DNA of 14,498 nt from Bacteroidales bacterium (GCA_023230265.1 JALNXR010000025.1:1-14498); one strand, 5' to 3'; shown: positions 1-8,182, counted from the first letter of the stretch. Numbers and translations: made by a program. The notes: generated by a model from the sequence alone, not told the origin.

Positions 1-538
1 CTCTAAAGAGAGTTTTCTCATCGCCCGGAATATACCCGGAGTGGCTGTACCTGACAACTCCGTCTTTACTGAGAATCATTGTAAAGGGTATCGAAGAGAT
101 ATTCATTGCCTTCATAATCTCCTGATTTGCATCTATAAGCACTGTAAATGGCCACTCCCGGCCGGATACAAAACTGCGGACTCTTGATGTTGAGCGAACA
201 TCATCTGTACTTATAGCCACATATGTAAAATCTATCTCTTTTTGCCACGATTCAAATTTCTCCGAGACTGCCTCCAGTTCCTCTACGCATGGATTGCACC
301 AGGTTGCCCAGAATGATATCACAACAGGCTTTTCTCCTGTTAAAATATCCGTCAGCTTCACCTCCTTCCCGTCCAAACCTTTTGCAAACATATCCGGCAG
401 GGAAGTTTGTGAGCTCAAAGGCGTTGAGAAAAGGCTTAAAAGCGCAGTGACACAGAGAGATACAGACAGGTTTGTAATCGGAAACAGACATAGGACCAAA
501 CTTGCCAGGGGTCTTTGGGATCTCCTTATTACTTCCAT
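1..538 (-). CDS. TlpA/ResA-like thioredoxin-fold protein, 3' part beyond the window
   Basis: Reading from the ATG at 538 gives 179 codons that run open off the left edge, so the C-terminus is missing. Residues about 11-45 are hydrophobic and precede a globular domain, which suggests export or membrane anchoring to the periplasmic side. The core reads FWATWCNPC (C81 and C84), the CxxC redox motif of thioredoxins in the form typical of the TlpA/ResA/AhpC-TSA group. A likely cis-proline follows at P151 (ISSIPF), then the usual glycine-containing hairpin (SKDG). Members of this family reduce or exchange disulfides outside the cytoplasm, for example during cytochrome c maturation; the exact substrate here is unknown. 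No good Shine-Dalgarno is visible. The gene is separated from nifJ by a terminator, so it probably has its own promoter, although no exact consensus was found in 539-683. Confidence 0.82.
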   Translation of the reverse strand, partial: MEVIRRSQRPLASLVLCLFPITNLSVSLCVTALLSLFSTPLSSQTSLPDMFAKGLDGKEVKLTDILTGEKPVVISFWATWCNPCVEELEAVSEKFESWQKEIDFTYVAISTDDVRSTSRVRSFVSGREWPFTVLIDANQEIMKAMNISSIPFTMILSKDGVVRYSHSGYIPGDEKTLFR

Positions 539-683
539 AATGAGAAATAATTTTGAAGGATATAATATTTTGGAATGATTAGTATAAGCCTTTGCGAATT
601 TACAATATAAAAGTGAATTGTAGTATAAGATTCCGGCTTAATAGTAAAATATCAACTTATAAGATCACCGCCATACCCCAACA

Positions 684-718
684 AAACAGCCGGGATCTGT
701 AGATGACCCCGGCTGTTT
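684..718 (-). terminator. Rho-independent terminator after nifJ
   Basis: A perfect 11-bp stem (684-694 with 708-718, arm AAACAGCCGGG) closes a 13-base loop. On the minus strand the stem runs into TTTTGTT. It starts 28 bases beyond the nifJ stop codon and separates nifJ from the thioredoxin-like gene. Confidence 0.85.
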
Positions 719-745
719 CTATTGATTAAAATGTACTATCAAACT

Positions 746-3700
746 CTACACACCTGCAAGCCTCTTGTAAGAGTTATAACGCCATTTGGCATTCTCCTCG
801 GTTACTTTAAAGAGTTCTGTAGCCTCCTGCGGGAAGGTCTTTATTAGTGAAGAGTAACGCACCTCGCTCTTGAGGAAATCCTGGAACTTGCTCCAGTCAG
901 GCTCTTTGCTGTCAAGTGTAAAGGGGTTCTTTCCTTCTGCTTCCAGCATCGGATTATACCTGTAAAGATGCCAGTATCCGCATTCAACAGCAAGTTTCTC
1001 TTCCCTCTGTGAGGCTCCCATTCCGTTTTTAAGACCGTGGTTGATACATGGTGCATAGGCAATTATCAGTGCCGGACCGTTGTAAGCCTCAGCCTCTTTG
1101 AGTACATTAAAGAGCTGGTTGTGGCTTGCACCCATGGCAACCTGTGCAACATACACATATCCGTAGCTCATAGCCATCATTCCGAGATCTTTCTTGCGAA
1201 CCCTCTTACCGGCTGTTGCAAATTTTGCAACAGCTCCAACAGGGGTTGACTTGGATGATTGTCCACCGGTGTTTGAGTAAACCTCAGTATCCAGAACAAG
1301 CACATTGACATTGCTGCCGGATGCAAGTACATGGTCGAGTCCTCCGTATCCGATATCATAGGCCCATCCGTCTCCGCCGAAGATCCACTGAGATCTTGTT
1401 ACAATGTAATCTTTAAGAGTTGTGAGCTCTTTGCAGATATCACACTTGCAATTGGAAATCAAAGGTATGAGTTTGGATGCGATCTCCCTTGTTGCTTCTG
1501 AGTTATCTTTTTTAGATAACCACTCACCAAAGAGAACTTTTGTCTCTGCTGAACATTTCTCGCACTCAAGACCTTCTGCCATCAGCTTTGCCACTCTCTC
1601 CCTCATTCTCTCGGATCCTAAATGCATACCTAATCCGTACTCAGCGTTATCCTCAAAGAGCGAATTTGCCCATGAGGGACCGTTTCCATCACGATTTGTT
1701 GTATAGGGAGAAGAGGGGAATGATCCTCCGTATATGGAAGAACAACCTGTTGCATTTGCCACCATCATCCTGTCGCCGTACATCTGTGTGACAGCCTTGA
1801 TATATGGAGTTTCACCGCAACCTGCGCAGGCCCCTGAGAATTCAAACAATGGTTGGGAGAACTGCAGATTCTTGACATTCTGACTCTTGTTCTGAATGGT
1901 ATCTTTATAGCCGACAGTACTATGCATATAGTCGAAATTCTGCTGCTCGTGCTCCTGTGTTTCAATAGGTTTCATAACAAGAGCCTTGGTCTTTGCAGGG
2001 CAGACATCGGCACAGTTGCCGCAACCTGTACAGTCCATAGGGGTTACCTGGATTGTAAAGCTGTAATCCTTGAACGGGCCATTCCCTTTAACTCTCTTGA
2101 CAGATGCCGGGGCAGCAGCCTGCTCCTGCTCATTCATAAGGAAAGGACGGATGGCTGCGTGAGGGCAGACATAGGCACACTGGTTACACTGGATACAGTT
2201 TTCCGGTTGCCATTCAGGAACATGAGCTGCGACGCCTCTTTTTTCGTATGCAGCAGTACCTGCGGGAATTGTGCCATCTTCATAATGGAGGAATGCGCTA
2301 ACAGGAAGTTCGTTACCAGCCTGGGCATTCACAGGGTCAGCCACACTTCTTACCCAATCAGGTGCAAGGCGGTCAAAGCTGGCAGGGCGGAACTTGGCAG
2401 TGAGATTCTTCCATTCAGTCGGAACCTCAACCTTTTCATATTCAGCACCCTTGTCGATAGCCTGATAGTTCATCTTTAGTACAGATTCACCCTTTTTACC
2501 ATAAGATTTTTCAGCAGCGTGTTTCATCTCATTAACTGCCTGCTCATAAGGAATTATGTCGGCAATTTTGAAAAATGCAGATTGTAAAATAGTGTTTGTT
2601 CTGTTGCCGAGTCCGATCTTTTCAGCGATGTCTGTAGCGTTGATTATATAGAAATTGAGCTGTTTTTTTGCTATTACAGATTTGATGTAATCGGGCAGCT
2701 TCTCCAGTGTCTCCTCTTTGCTCCATAGGGTGTTAAGAAGGAATGTACCTCCTTTTTTAATCCCCTTGAGAACATCATACTTGGTGAGGTACGGGGTGAC
2801 ATGGCATGCTACAAAATCCGGATTGGATACCAGGTATGGTGATTTGATGGGTGTATCCCCGAATCTCAGGTGAGAGCAGGTGTAACCTCCTGATTTCTTG
2901 GAGTCGTAGTCAAAATAGGCCTGAACATATTTTGATGTTGCCTCTCCGATGATTTTAATGGTGTTTTTATTTGCACCAACAGTTCCGTCGGATCCCAGAC
3001 CAAAGAACTTACACTCTTTAACTCCCGGTTTGGCCATGCTGATCTCCTCTTTGAGAGGAAGGGATTTAAAGCTAACATCGTCAACAATTCCTATAGTGAA
3101 TCCGTTCTTGGGCTCTTTTAACTTGAGGTTGTCAAATACCGACAGAATCTGTGCAGGGCTTGTGTCCTTAGAGGAGAGACCGTATCTTCCTCCCACGATC
3201 AGGGGCATTTTGCCTCCTCTCTCTGCAATTGCAGATTTAATATCAATGTAAAGAGGTTCTCCCACAGCACCTGGTTCTTTTGTCCTGTCAAGCACAGCGA
3301 TTCTCTTTACGTTCTTCGGGAGCACTCTAAAGAAATATTTGGCAGAAAATGGTCTGTAAAGCCTTACAGTGAGAACTCCAACCTTTTCTCCCTTTTCAAT
3401 CAGATGATCAACAGCTTCTCTGATAGTTTCGCAAACAGAGCCCATTGCAATAATCACATCTTCTGCCTCGGGATCACCGTAGTAATCAAAAGGAAGATAA
3501 TGTCTTCCTGTAAGCTCGCTTATTTCTCCCATATAACGGGCAACGATATCCGGAACAGCATCATAATAGGGATTTGATGCCTCTCTTGCCTGGAAGAATA
3601 CATCAGGATTCTGAGCTGTTCCCCTTGTAACGGGTTTTACAGGGTTTAAAGCTCTGTTTCTGAAAGATGCAAGTGATTTGTCGCTTACCATAGCTCTCAG

Positions 3701-4276
3701 AGCTTTGGAATCGATGTCTTCTATTTTCTGAATTTCATGCGAAGTTCTGAATCCGTCAAAGAAATGAACGAAAGGGACCCTCGATTTTAGGGTTGAGAGA
3801 TGGGCCACTGATCCCAGATCCAGAGCTTCCTGGACACTTGAGGATGCCAGAAAGGCAAAACCTGTCTGGCGTGCGGCCATTACATCCGAATGATCTCCAA
3901 AAATTGAAAGAGCCTGTGCGGCAAGTGTTCTTGCAGAAACATGAAAAACTGCGGGAAGTAACTCCCCTGCGATTTTGTACATATTGGGGATCATAAGCAG
4001 AAGCCCCTGAGATGCTGTGAATGTTGTAGTCAGCACTCCTGACTGAAGAGAGCCGTGAACAGCACCGGCAGCTCCGCCTTCGCTCTGCATCTCGACAACT
4101 TTCACTGTCTCTCCAAAGATGTTTTTCTTTCCGTAAGCAGACCACTCATCTACATACTCCGCCATTGTAGATGAGGGAGTTATTGGGTAGATTGCAGCCA
4201 GTTCGCTAAACATATATGCAGCGTGTGCTGCTGCATAATTGCCGTCGCAGGTAATAAATTTTTTTTCCTTTGCCAT
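746..4276 (-). CDS. nifJ: Pyruvate:ferredoxin (flavodoxin) oxidoreductase, single-chain
   Basis: This cytoplasmic enzyme oxidises pyruvate with CoA to acetyl-CoA and CO2 and passes electrons to ferredoxin or flavodoxin; it is a hallmark of anaerobic metabolism. The 1176 residues match the usual length of the homodimeric, one-polypeptide form and all domains are present. The N-terminal domain has YPITPSS (T33) and R116, equivalent to the pyruvate-contacting residues of the Desulfovibrio enzyme. A gamma-type domain spans about 420-610. Two ferredoxin-type 4Fe-4S sites follow at C694/C697/C700/C704 and C749/C752/C755/C759. The C-terminal thiamine diphosphate domain (about 810-1176) has the third cluster ligands C817, C820, C845 and C1077, and the cofactor motif GGDGWAYDIGYGG with D996 and N1002. 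The ATG at 4276 gives the normal MAKEKKFITCDGN start. No key residue is missing. It may be transcribed from the promoter at 4541-4574 with a leader of about 260 bases. Confidence 0.97.
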   Translation of the reverse strand: MAKEKKFITCDGNYAAAHAAYMFSELAAIYPITPSSTMAEYVDEWSAYGKKNIFGETVKVVEMQSEGGAAGAVHGSLQSGVLTTTFTASQGLLLMIPNMYKIAGELLPAVFHVSARTLAAQALSIFGDHSDVMAARQTGFAFLASSSVQEALDLGSVAHLSTLKSRVPFVHFFDGFRTSHEIQKIEDIDSKALRAMVSDKSLASFRNRALNPVKPVTRGTAQNPDVFFQAREASNPYYDAVPDIVARYMGEISELTGRHYLPFDYYGDPEAEDVIIAMGSVCETIREAVDHLIEKGEKVGVLTVRLYRPFSAKYFFRVLPKNVKRIAVLDRTKEPGAVGEPLYIDIKSAIAERGGKMPLIVGGRYGLSSKDTSPAQILSVFDNLKLKEPKNGFTIGIVDDVSFKSLPLKEEISMAKPGVKECKFFGLGSDGTVGANKNTIKIIGEATSKYVQAYFDYDSKKSGGYTCSHLRFGDTPIKSPYLVSNPDFVACHVTPYLTKYDVLKGIKKGGTFLLNTLWSKEETLEKLPDYIKSVIAKKQLNFYIINATDIAEKIGLGNRTNTILQSAFFKIADIIPYEQAVNEMKHAAEKSYGKKGESVLKMNYQAIDKGAEYEKVEVPTEWKNLTAKFRPASFDRLAPDWVRSVADPVNAQAGNELPVSAFLHYEDGTIPAGTAAYEKRGVAAHVPEWQPENCIQCNQCAYVCPHAAIRPFLMNEQEQAAAPASVKRVKGNGPFKDYSFTIQVTPMDCTGCGNCADVCPAKTKALVMKPIETQEHEQQNFDYMHSTVGYKDTIQNKSQNVKNLQFSQPLFEFSGACAGCGETPYIKAVTQMYGDRMMVANATGCSSIYGGSFPSSPYTTNRDGNGPSWANSLFEDNAEYGLGMHLGSERMRERVAKLMAEGLECEKCSAETKVLFGEWLSKKDNSEATREIASKLIPLISNCKCDICKELTTLKDYIVTRSQWIFGGDGWAYDIGYGGLDHVLASGSNVNVLVLDTEVYSNTGGQSSKSTPVGAVAKFATAGKRVRKKDLGMMAMSYGYVYVAQVAMGASHNQLFNVLKEAEAYNGPALIIAYAPCINHGLKNGMGASQREEKLAVECGYWHLYRYNPMLEAEGKNPFTLDSKEPDWSKFQDFLKSEVRYSSLIKTFPQEATELFKVTEENAKWRYNSYKRLAGV

Positions 4277-4392
4277 AGCTGGTATGTTAAATATTTAAAG
4301 TTTATGTTTTTACAAAAAATAAATTCCGGTAAAAAATTTTGATCCGAATAAAAACAGAAATCCCCACATAACCGAATATGCAGGTAAAAAAG

Positions 4393-4527
4393 TTACATCC
4401 TTAAAAAGTGTAAAACAGGAGGTATATATTTCACAGAAATCCCGACAAAATCCCTGAACCGGGATTTTGCCATAAACAGCTCTGTTTCAATTTCGAACTC
4501 TTTTGCTATTTGCTGAGGTATGAGCAT
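4393..4527 (-). CDS. Possible small protein (44 aa) between fabD and nifJ
   Basis: A 44-codon reading frame starts with ATG at 4527, 13 bases after a consensus Bacteroidota promoter box (4541-4548), and ends with TAA 116 bases before nifJ. The predicted peptide begins MLIPQQIAKEFEIETELF and has a charged helix-like N-terminal half and a more hydrophobic C-terminal half. It has no cysteine and no clear signal sequence. I do not recognise it. An in-frame stop lies 21 bases upstream of the ATG, so it is not the tail of a longer gene. A 9-bp hairpin (4446-4454 with 4461-4469) lies inside it. It could be a real small protein, a leader peptide for nifJ, or chance. Placement right after a promoter is the main support. 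Confidence 0.35.
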   Translation of the reverse strand: MLIPQQIAKEFEIETELFMAKSRFRDFVGISVKYIPPVLHFLRM

Positions 4528-4540
4528 AATATCAATGGGG

Positions 4541-4574
4541 CAAATTTAGCAAAAAAAAATGGATATTCCCAATA
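4541..4574 (-). promoter_or_regulatory. Bacteroidota-type promoter upstream of the small ORF and nifJ
   Basis: On the minus strand TAAATTTG (4541-4548) fits the -7 consensus TAnnTTTG exactly. TATTG (4570-4574) lies upstream with 21 bases between its TTG and the -7 box, within the accepted 19-21 range. The start would be near 4534. The -7 box lies in the right arm of an imperfect inverted repeat (4501-4513 with 4540-4554, two unpaired bases), which could be an operator. A T9 run between the two boxes and a weak TTCCC/GGGAA stem after the fabD stop may also end fabD transcripts here. Confidence 0.55.
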
Positions 4575-4595
4575 CCGGATTCCCGGGGAAAGCTT

Positions 4596-5471
4596 TTATT
4601 GGTAACCCTGGGTTATACTTTCCGGTTTATTTTTCTTTATCAGGTTTTGGAGTACACTTCCGGGGCCGAGCTCAGTGAACTCTCTTGCTCCGTCGTTCCA
4701 CATATTTTCAACTGTTTGCCTCCATTTAACCGGAGCCGTAAGCTGAAGTATCAGATTTTCCTTTATCTCGGCAGGAGATGTATGAGGCAGTGCGTCCACA
4801 TTCTGATAGACCGGACAGATCGGTTTTATGATATTTGTCTTTTCAATAGCCAAAGCCAGCTCCTTTCTTGCCGGTTCCATCAGCGGTGAGTGAAAAGCTC
4901 CTGACACAGGTAGTTGTACTGCCCGTTTAGCCCCTGATGCTTTAAGCATTTCGCAGGCAGTTGCAACAGCTTCAATTGCTCCGGATATAACAAGCTGCCC
5001 ATCACTGTTGTAATTTGCAGGAACCACAATGCCTGAGACTTTTGCACATATTTCCTCAACAATTTTCTCTTCTGCTCCCAGTATTGCAGCCATTGTGGAA
5101 GGTTGCATCTCACAGGCCTTTTGCATTGCATTAGCTCTGGCAGAAACAAGTCTGAGCCCGTCTTCAAATGTCATTGCCCCCGCTGCAACAAGTGCTGAAA
5201 ACTCACCAAGTGAGTGACCTGCCGTCATATCGGGATTGAAATCGTGATGGCATACAGAAAGTATCACAGAGTGAATAAAAATTGCAGGCTGGGTGACTTT
5301 TGTCTCTTTAAGCTCCTCATCGGAACCATCGAACATTATGTCGGTTATTCTGAATCCGAGGATCCGGTTGGCTTCCTCAAACATCTTCTCAGCAACGGAA
5401 TAGCTGCTGTAAAGTTCTTTGCCCATTCCGCTGAACTGGGCTCCCTGTCCGGGGAAAACGAATGCTTTCAT
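4596..5471 (-). CDS. fabD: Malonyl-CoA:ACP S-acyltransferase
   Basis: FabD moves the malonyl group from CoA to acyl carrier protein, supplying extender units to type II fatty acid synthesis in the cytoplasm. The 291-residue protein is of normal length. It shows FPGQGAQ at residues 6-12, the nucleophile motif GHSLGE with S87, R112 in the helix that binds the malonyl carboxylate, the catalytic histidine H194 in GAFHSPLM, and the late QNVDA and GPGSVLQNL motifs. An ATG 24 bases further upstream (5495) is in frame, but it lies inside the -7 promoter box at 5493-5500 and would add eight residues not usual in the family. The ATG at 5471 gives the standard MKAFVFPGQGAQ start, so I chose it. It is not next to other fab genes here; it is divergent from tRNA-Arg and followed by the nifJ promoter. 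Confidence 0.95.
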   Translation of the reverse strand: MKAFVFPGQGAQFSGMGKELYSSYSVAEKMFEEANRILGFRITDIMFDGSDEELKETKVTQPAIFIHSVILSVCHHDFNPDMTAGHSLGEFSALVAAGAMTFEDGLRLVSARANAMQKACEMQPSTMAAILGAEEKIVEEICAKVSGIVVPANYNSDGQLVISGAIEAVATACEMLKASGAKRAVQLPVSGAFHSPLMEPARKELALAIEKTNIIKPICPVYQNVDALPHTSPAEIKENLILQLTAPVKWRQTVENMWNDGAREFTELGPGSVLQNLIKKNKPESITQGYQ

Positions 5472-5492
5472 AACAATATATATATCAAGCAG

Positions 5493-5500
5493 CAAAGATA
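5493..5500 (-). promoter_or_regulatory. fabD: -7 box of the fabD promoter
   Basis: TATCTTTG on the minus strand matches TAnnTTTG. The start would be near 5486, leaving a leader of about 15 bases before the fabD ATG at 5471. The -33 region is only T-rich, not a clear TTTG. It sits in one arm of an 18-bp inverted repeat shared with the tRNA-Arg promoter. Confidence 0.6.
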
Positions 5501-5525
5501 CATTTTTTAATTAATTTAAAAATTG

Positions 5526-5533
5526 TACCTTTG
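5526..5533 (+). promoter_or_regulatory. -7 box of the tRNA-Arg promoter
   Basis: TACCTTTG matches TAnnTTTG. A start near 5540 would give a 5' leader of about seven bases before the tRNA. The box faces away from the fabD box, and 25 bases lie between the two, largely A/T. The -33 region is only T-rich. Confidence 0.6.
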
Positions 5534-5546
5534 CTGCTCAATACAA

Positions 5547-5620
5547 GGCCTAGTAGTTCAGCTGAATAGAACGTCAGATTCCGGTTCTGAAGGTCGGGGG
5601 TTTGAATCCCTCCTAGGTCG
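5547..5620 (+). tRNA. tRNA-Arg, anticodon CCG
   Basis: A complete 74-base cloverleaf. The acceptor stem is GGCCTAG with CTAGGTC (one G-U pair), with discriminator G at 5620 and no encoded CCA. The D stem is GTTC/GAAC, and the anticodon stem TCAGA/TCTGA encloses the loop TTCCGGT with anticodon CCG at 5581-5583, reading CGG. The T stem is GGGGG/CCCTC. The normally fixed G19-C56 pair is replaced by A19 (5565) and U56 (5603), which can still pair. A T-rich stretch (5628-5638) follows and may help termination. Confidence 0.95.
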
Positions 5621-6169
5621 CTGCAACATTTTTATTTTAAGTTGTCCGGTAGCATCACCATGGCTGCCTGTTTCAGAAATAAATCCCCTTCAGGAGTCAA
5701 TCATTTTCCGTTCAAACTTTTACAAAATGCGATCTGGCTGAATGTCCAAAGCTTTTGTTGTCGAATACTAAACATCCGCTGCTACCCGGAAATCTATGTA
5801 TCCTTCTCCTCAACCTAAGCACAAACAGTTCAGATTCACATTGTCACTCAAGAGGTTGTCGCCCGTGGATGATCTGCCGGAGATACCGGAACAAAATCTG
5901 ACAGATCAATAGGAGCCGGACAATAACATTGAGAAAGATCTAAAATTGTAGTTACTTTGATTTGCCAATCACTCTATAGATGCACAAAGCGGATGATTCG
6001 TTGCACGAAAAAAGAGAAAAATTTTTAAAAATTTTTCTCTTTTTTAATTTCGGCGCCTAAACATCAGATTAACAATAAGATGTGCTAATTAATGTTTTTA
6101 TGCTACCAGCTTTGATGACTTTACTAATAATCTGAAAAATATCCAATTCTACTGAGTAGTTCAGGATAG
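5621..6169. other. 549-bp stretch without a convincing gene
   Basis: No recognisable gene was found on either strand. The only open frame worth noting is on the plus strand at 5796-5912 (38 codons, predicted peptide rich in Pro, Leu and Lys, ending LPEIPEQNLTDQ); it has no promoter box or family resemblance that I can see and may be a decayed fragment. The plus-strand tRNA and the minus-strand carboxyltransferase gene converge on this region. The palindrome at 6008-6045 is its only strong signal. Confidence 0.5.
6008..6045. terminator. Perfect 38-bp palindrome, probable bidirectional terminator
   Basis: The sequence is its own reverse complement over 38 bases: A6-GAG-A5-T5 followed by A5-T5-CTC-T6. 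As RNA on either strand it can form a stem of about 14-17 pairs ending in a U6 run. It lies between the 3' end of tRNA-Arg (plus) and the stop codon of the carboxyltransferase gene (minus, about 125 bases away), as expected for a shared terminator. Confidence 0.7.
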
Positions 6170-7951
6170 TTATTCAACAAAGGCAATAATCTCTCCCTTC
6201 TGCACCATCTCGCCCTGCTTTGCACCTATATAAACTATCTTTCCTGAGAAGGGAGTCTTTACCAGCTCAAGTCCGTAGTATGCCTGTACAAAACATATAG
6301 TCTGTCCCTCTTTAACGCTTTCACCGATATTTGGAGCTGACGAAGCATCGGCAACATCATACTGCCATATCAACTGCCCCTTAACGGGAGATTGCAAAGG
6401 CCTGGCGTTCGGGAATTTCTGGCTAACTGATTCAATATCAATTTTTGGCATCTCTATCACGGGGCGCTGAACCACAACCGGAGCATTTGCTTTTGCTTTT
6501 GCTGCCTCCAACTCCTGGTTGAACCTCTGCTTGGCAACGCCACTCTTGTAATCACGGTATTGTCTTTCATGCATAGCGAATTCAAACAGCTCCTCATCAT
6601 CTTCTCCCAACTCCCAGTTATTCTCCTCCATCTCTTTTCTGTAACGGTCAAGCTCGTTGGGGAAAGCGTCCTGGGGATTACCCGTATAAAATTCAAGCCC
6701 CTTATCTTTAGCTAACTGAACAATCTCAGGAGCAAGTTCCCCGGGAAGTTTACCGGTTTTACCCAGTATCATATTCCAGGTATCTTTATCGATGGTTGTC
6801 CACCTTGGTTCACCCTTGAGGGTGTGCATCAGGTTCATCAGAGCAGTATTTTTAACATACTGGCTGAACGGAGTAACCAGAGGCGGGTAACCCAGTTTTG
6901 GCCAGACATATCCAACTTCCTGGAACAGCATTACAACCAGCTCATCAAGCTGAAGCTGCTTTTTACCCTGATTTTTTAAAGATGAGTTGATTGCTCCGTG
7001 GAATCCTTTGAGATCTGCCATCATTGACCCCATCATCCCACCCGGAAGTCCGCATCCCACAAGCAGTGAGGTCATCTGTTTGTTACCCGGGTCGATAAAG
7101 TATCCAAGGTAATCATCTATAAACTGTTGAGTCAGATGCCTTGCCTCCATATAGGCATCCATATTGATCTCTTTCACCAGAAATCCTGCGTCTTTTAGCA
7201 TGGCCTGAATAGTGATGACATCGGGGTGAACCATCCCCCATGAGAGGGGTTCCATTGCGACGTCTATATATTCTGCACCGGCCCTTGCAACCTCAAGCAT
7301 TGAGGCTACAGAGAATCCCGGACCAGAATGTCCGTGGTATTGCACAATAATGTGCGGATATTTATCTTTAATTGCTTTGGTAAGTCTTCCCAAAAAAGCG
7401 GGTCTGCCAATACCGGCCATATCCTTAAGACAGATTTCATCGGCACCGAACTCAACAACCTTATCCACTACATTCATAAAATACTCAACAGTGTGTACAG
7501 GCGAAGAGGTGATACTCAGGGCTGCCTGCGAGATCATACCGGCTGCTTTTGCATACTTCACTGATAGTTCCAGATTCCGGGGATCATTCAGTCCGCAAAA
7601 TGAGCGGGATATATTGGTCCCCTGTTTCACCTTGACCTTGTACATCAGTTCCCTGACATCGGCAGGCACTGGATTCATCCTTATTCCGTTGAGCCCTCTC
7701 TCGAGCATGTGAGTCTGGATCCCGGCCTTGTTAAAAGGTGCGGTCCACTCCCTCACTGCCTTATTGGGATTCTCTCCGAACAACAGATTTACCTGTTCAA
7801 ATGCTCCTCCATTAGTCTCCACCCTGTCAAAACACCCCATGTCGACAATGACAGGAGCTATCTGTTTTAACTGATGGACCATTGGAACATATTTTCCCGA
7901 AGATTGCCACATATCCCTGTAAAGTAGGGAGAACCTGATTTCACGAGCCAT
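6170..7951 (-). CDS. Carboxyltransferase, oxaloacetate decarboxylase alpha / pyruvate carboxylase subunit B-like, without biotinyl lysine
   Basis: The 593-residue protein has the layout of the biotin-dependent carboxyltransferases that move CO2 to or from pyruvate/oxaloacetate. A TIM-barrel domain (about 1-300) carries RDMWQS (D13), VETNGGAFEQVNLLF, K176 in ICLKDMAG (the position of the carbamylated lysine) and H206/H208 in YHGHSGPG; D13, K176 and the two histidines correspond to the metal-centre residues of the family. The conserved C-terminal carboxyltransferase region follows (about 300-480), then a linker and a barrel-sandwich domain (about 516-593). In that domain the usual EAMKM is replaced by QAYYG: the lysine position is Y559 (codon 6275-6277), so it cannot be biotinylated at the normal site. 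The rest of the domain is intact and the frame is open, so it is not simply decayed. It may work with a separate biotin carrier protein, or do something else. It is flanked by its own terminator and by tRNA-His, so it is probably transcribed alone. Confidence 0.85.
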   Translation of the reverse strand: MAREIRFSLLYRDMWQSSGKYVPMVHQLKQIAPVIVDMGCFDRVETNGGAFEQVNLLFGENPNKAVREWTAPFNKAGIQTHMLERGLNGIRMNPVPADVRELMYKVKVKQGTNISRSFCGLNDPRNLELSVKYAKAAGMISQAALSITSSPVHTVEYFMNVVDKVVEFGADEICLKDMAGIGRPAFLGRLTKAIKDKYPHIIVQYHGHSGPGFSVASMLEVARAGAEYIDVAMEPLSWGMVHPDVITIQAMLKDAGFLVKEINMDAYMEARHLTQQFIDDYLGYFIDPGNKQMTSLLVGCGLPGGMMGSMMADLKGFHGAINSSLKNQGKKQLQLDELVVMLFQEVGYVWPKLGYPPLVTPFSQYVKNTALMNLMHTLKGEPRWTTIDKDTWNMILGKTGKLPGELAPEIVQLAKDKGLEFYTGNPQDAFPNELDRYRKEMEENNWELGEDDEELFEFAMHERQYRDYKSGVAKQRFNQELEAAKAKANAPVVVQRPVIEMPKIDIESVSQKFPNARPLQSPVKGQLIWQYDVADASSAPNIGESVKEGQTICFVQAYYGLELVKTPFSGKIVYIGAKQGEMVQKGEIIAFVE

Positions 7952-8182
7952 AATTGCAGTTTTTTTTATCTGGATGTTATTCTTAATATTTATCTTAGCG
8001 TTAGTCTTATTGAAAGTCTGGGAGTTTCTATTAGTGTTTGTCTGAAAGGAAATTTAACTTACAGTTAATCTGATAATTATGTTACGACAGAATAAATAAA
8101 GCACAAAGGAATAAGAGCCACAAAAATAGAAAAAAAACAATCAATAGAAAAGTTTGATGTCTATAGTTTACCACATTAATCA

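Noticed and set aside
1853..2479. Plus-strand open frame of 208 codons inside nifJ
   Set aside because: It lies antisense to the two ferredoxin-type cluster domains of nifJ, shows no family motif, and has no promoter or ribosome site.
3756..4145. Minus-strand 129-codon frame, rich in Ser, Arg and Cys
   Set aside because: It is an alternative frame of the nifJ N-terminal domain; its composition is typical of an out-of-frame translation.
5472..5495. Longer fabD start at 5495
   Set aside because: This ATG lies inside the -7 promoter box, and the extra eight residues are absent from the usual FabD start.
5523..5741. Plus-strand open frame of 72 codons
   Set aside because: It runs straight through tRNA-Arg; the apparent protein is a translation of the tRNA sequence.
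5547..6169. Integration site at the tRNA-Arg 3' end with remnants in the adjacent gap
   Set aside because: No second copy of the tRNA 3' end and no integrase-like sequence is present in the window; the 38-codon frame at 5796-5912 is too short to identify.
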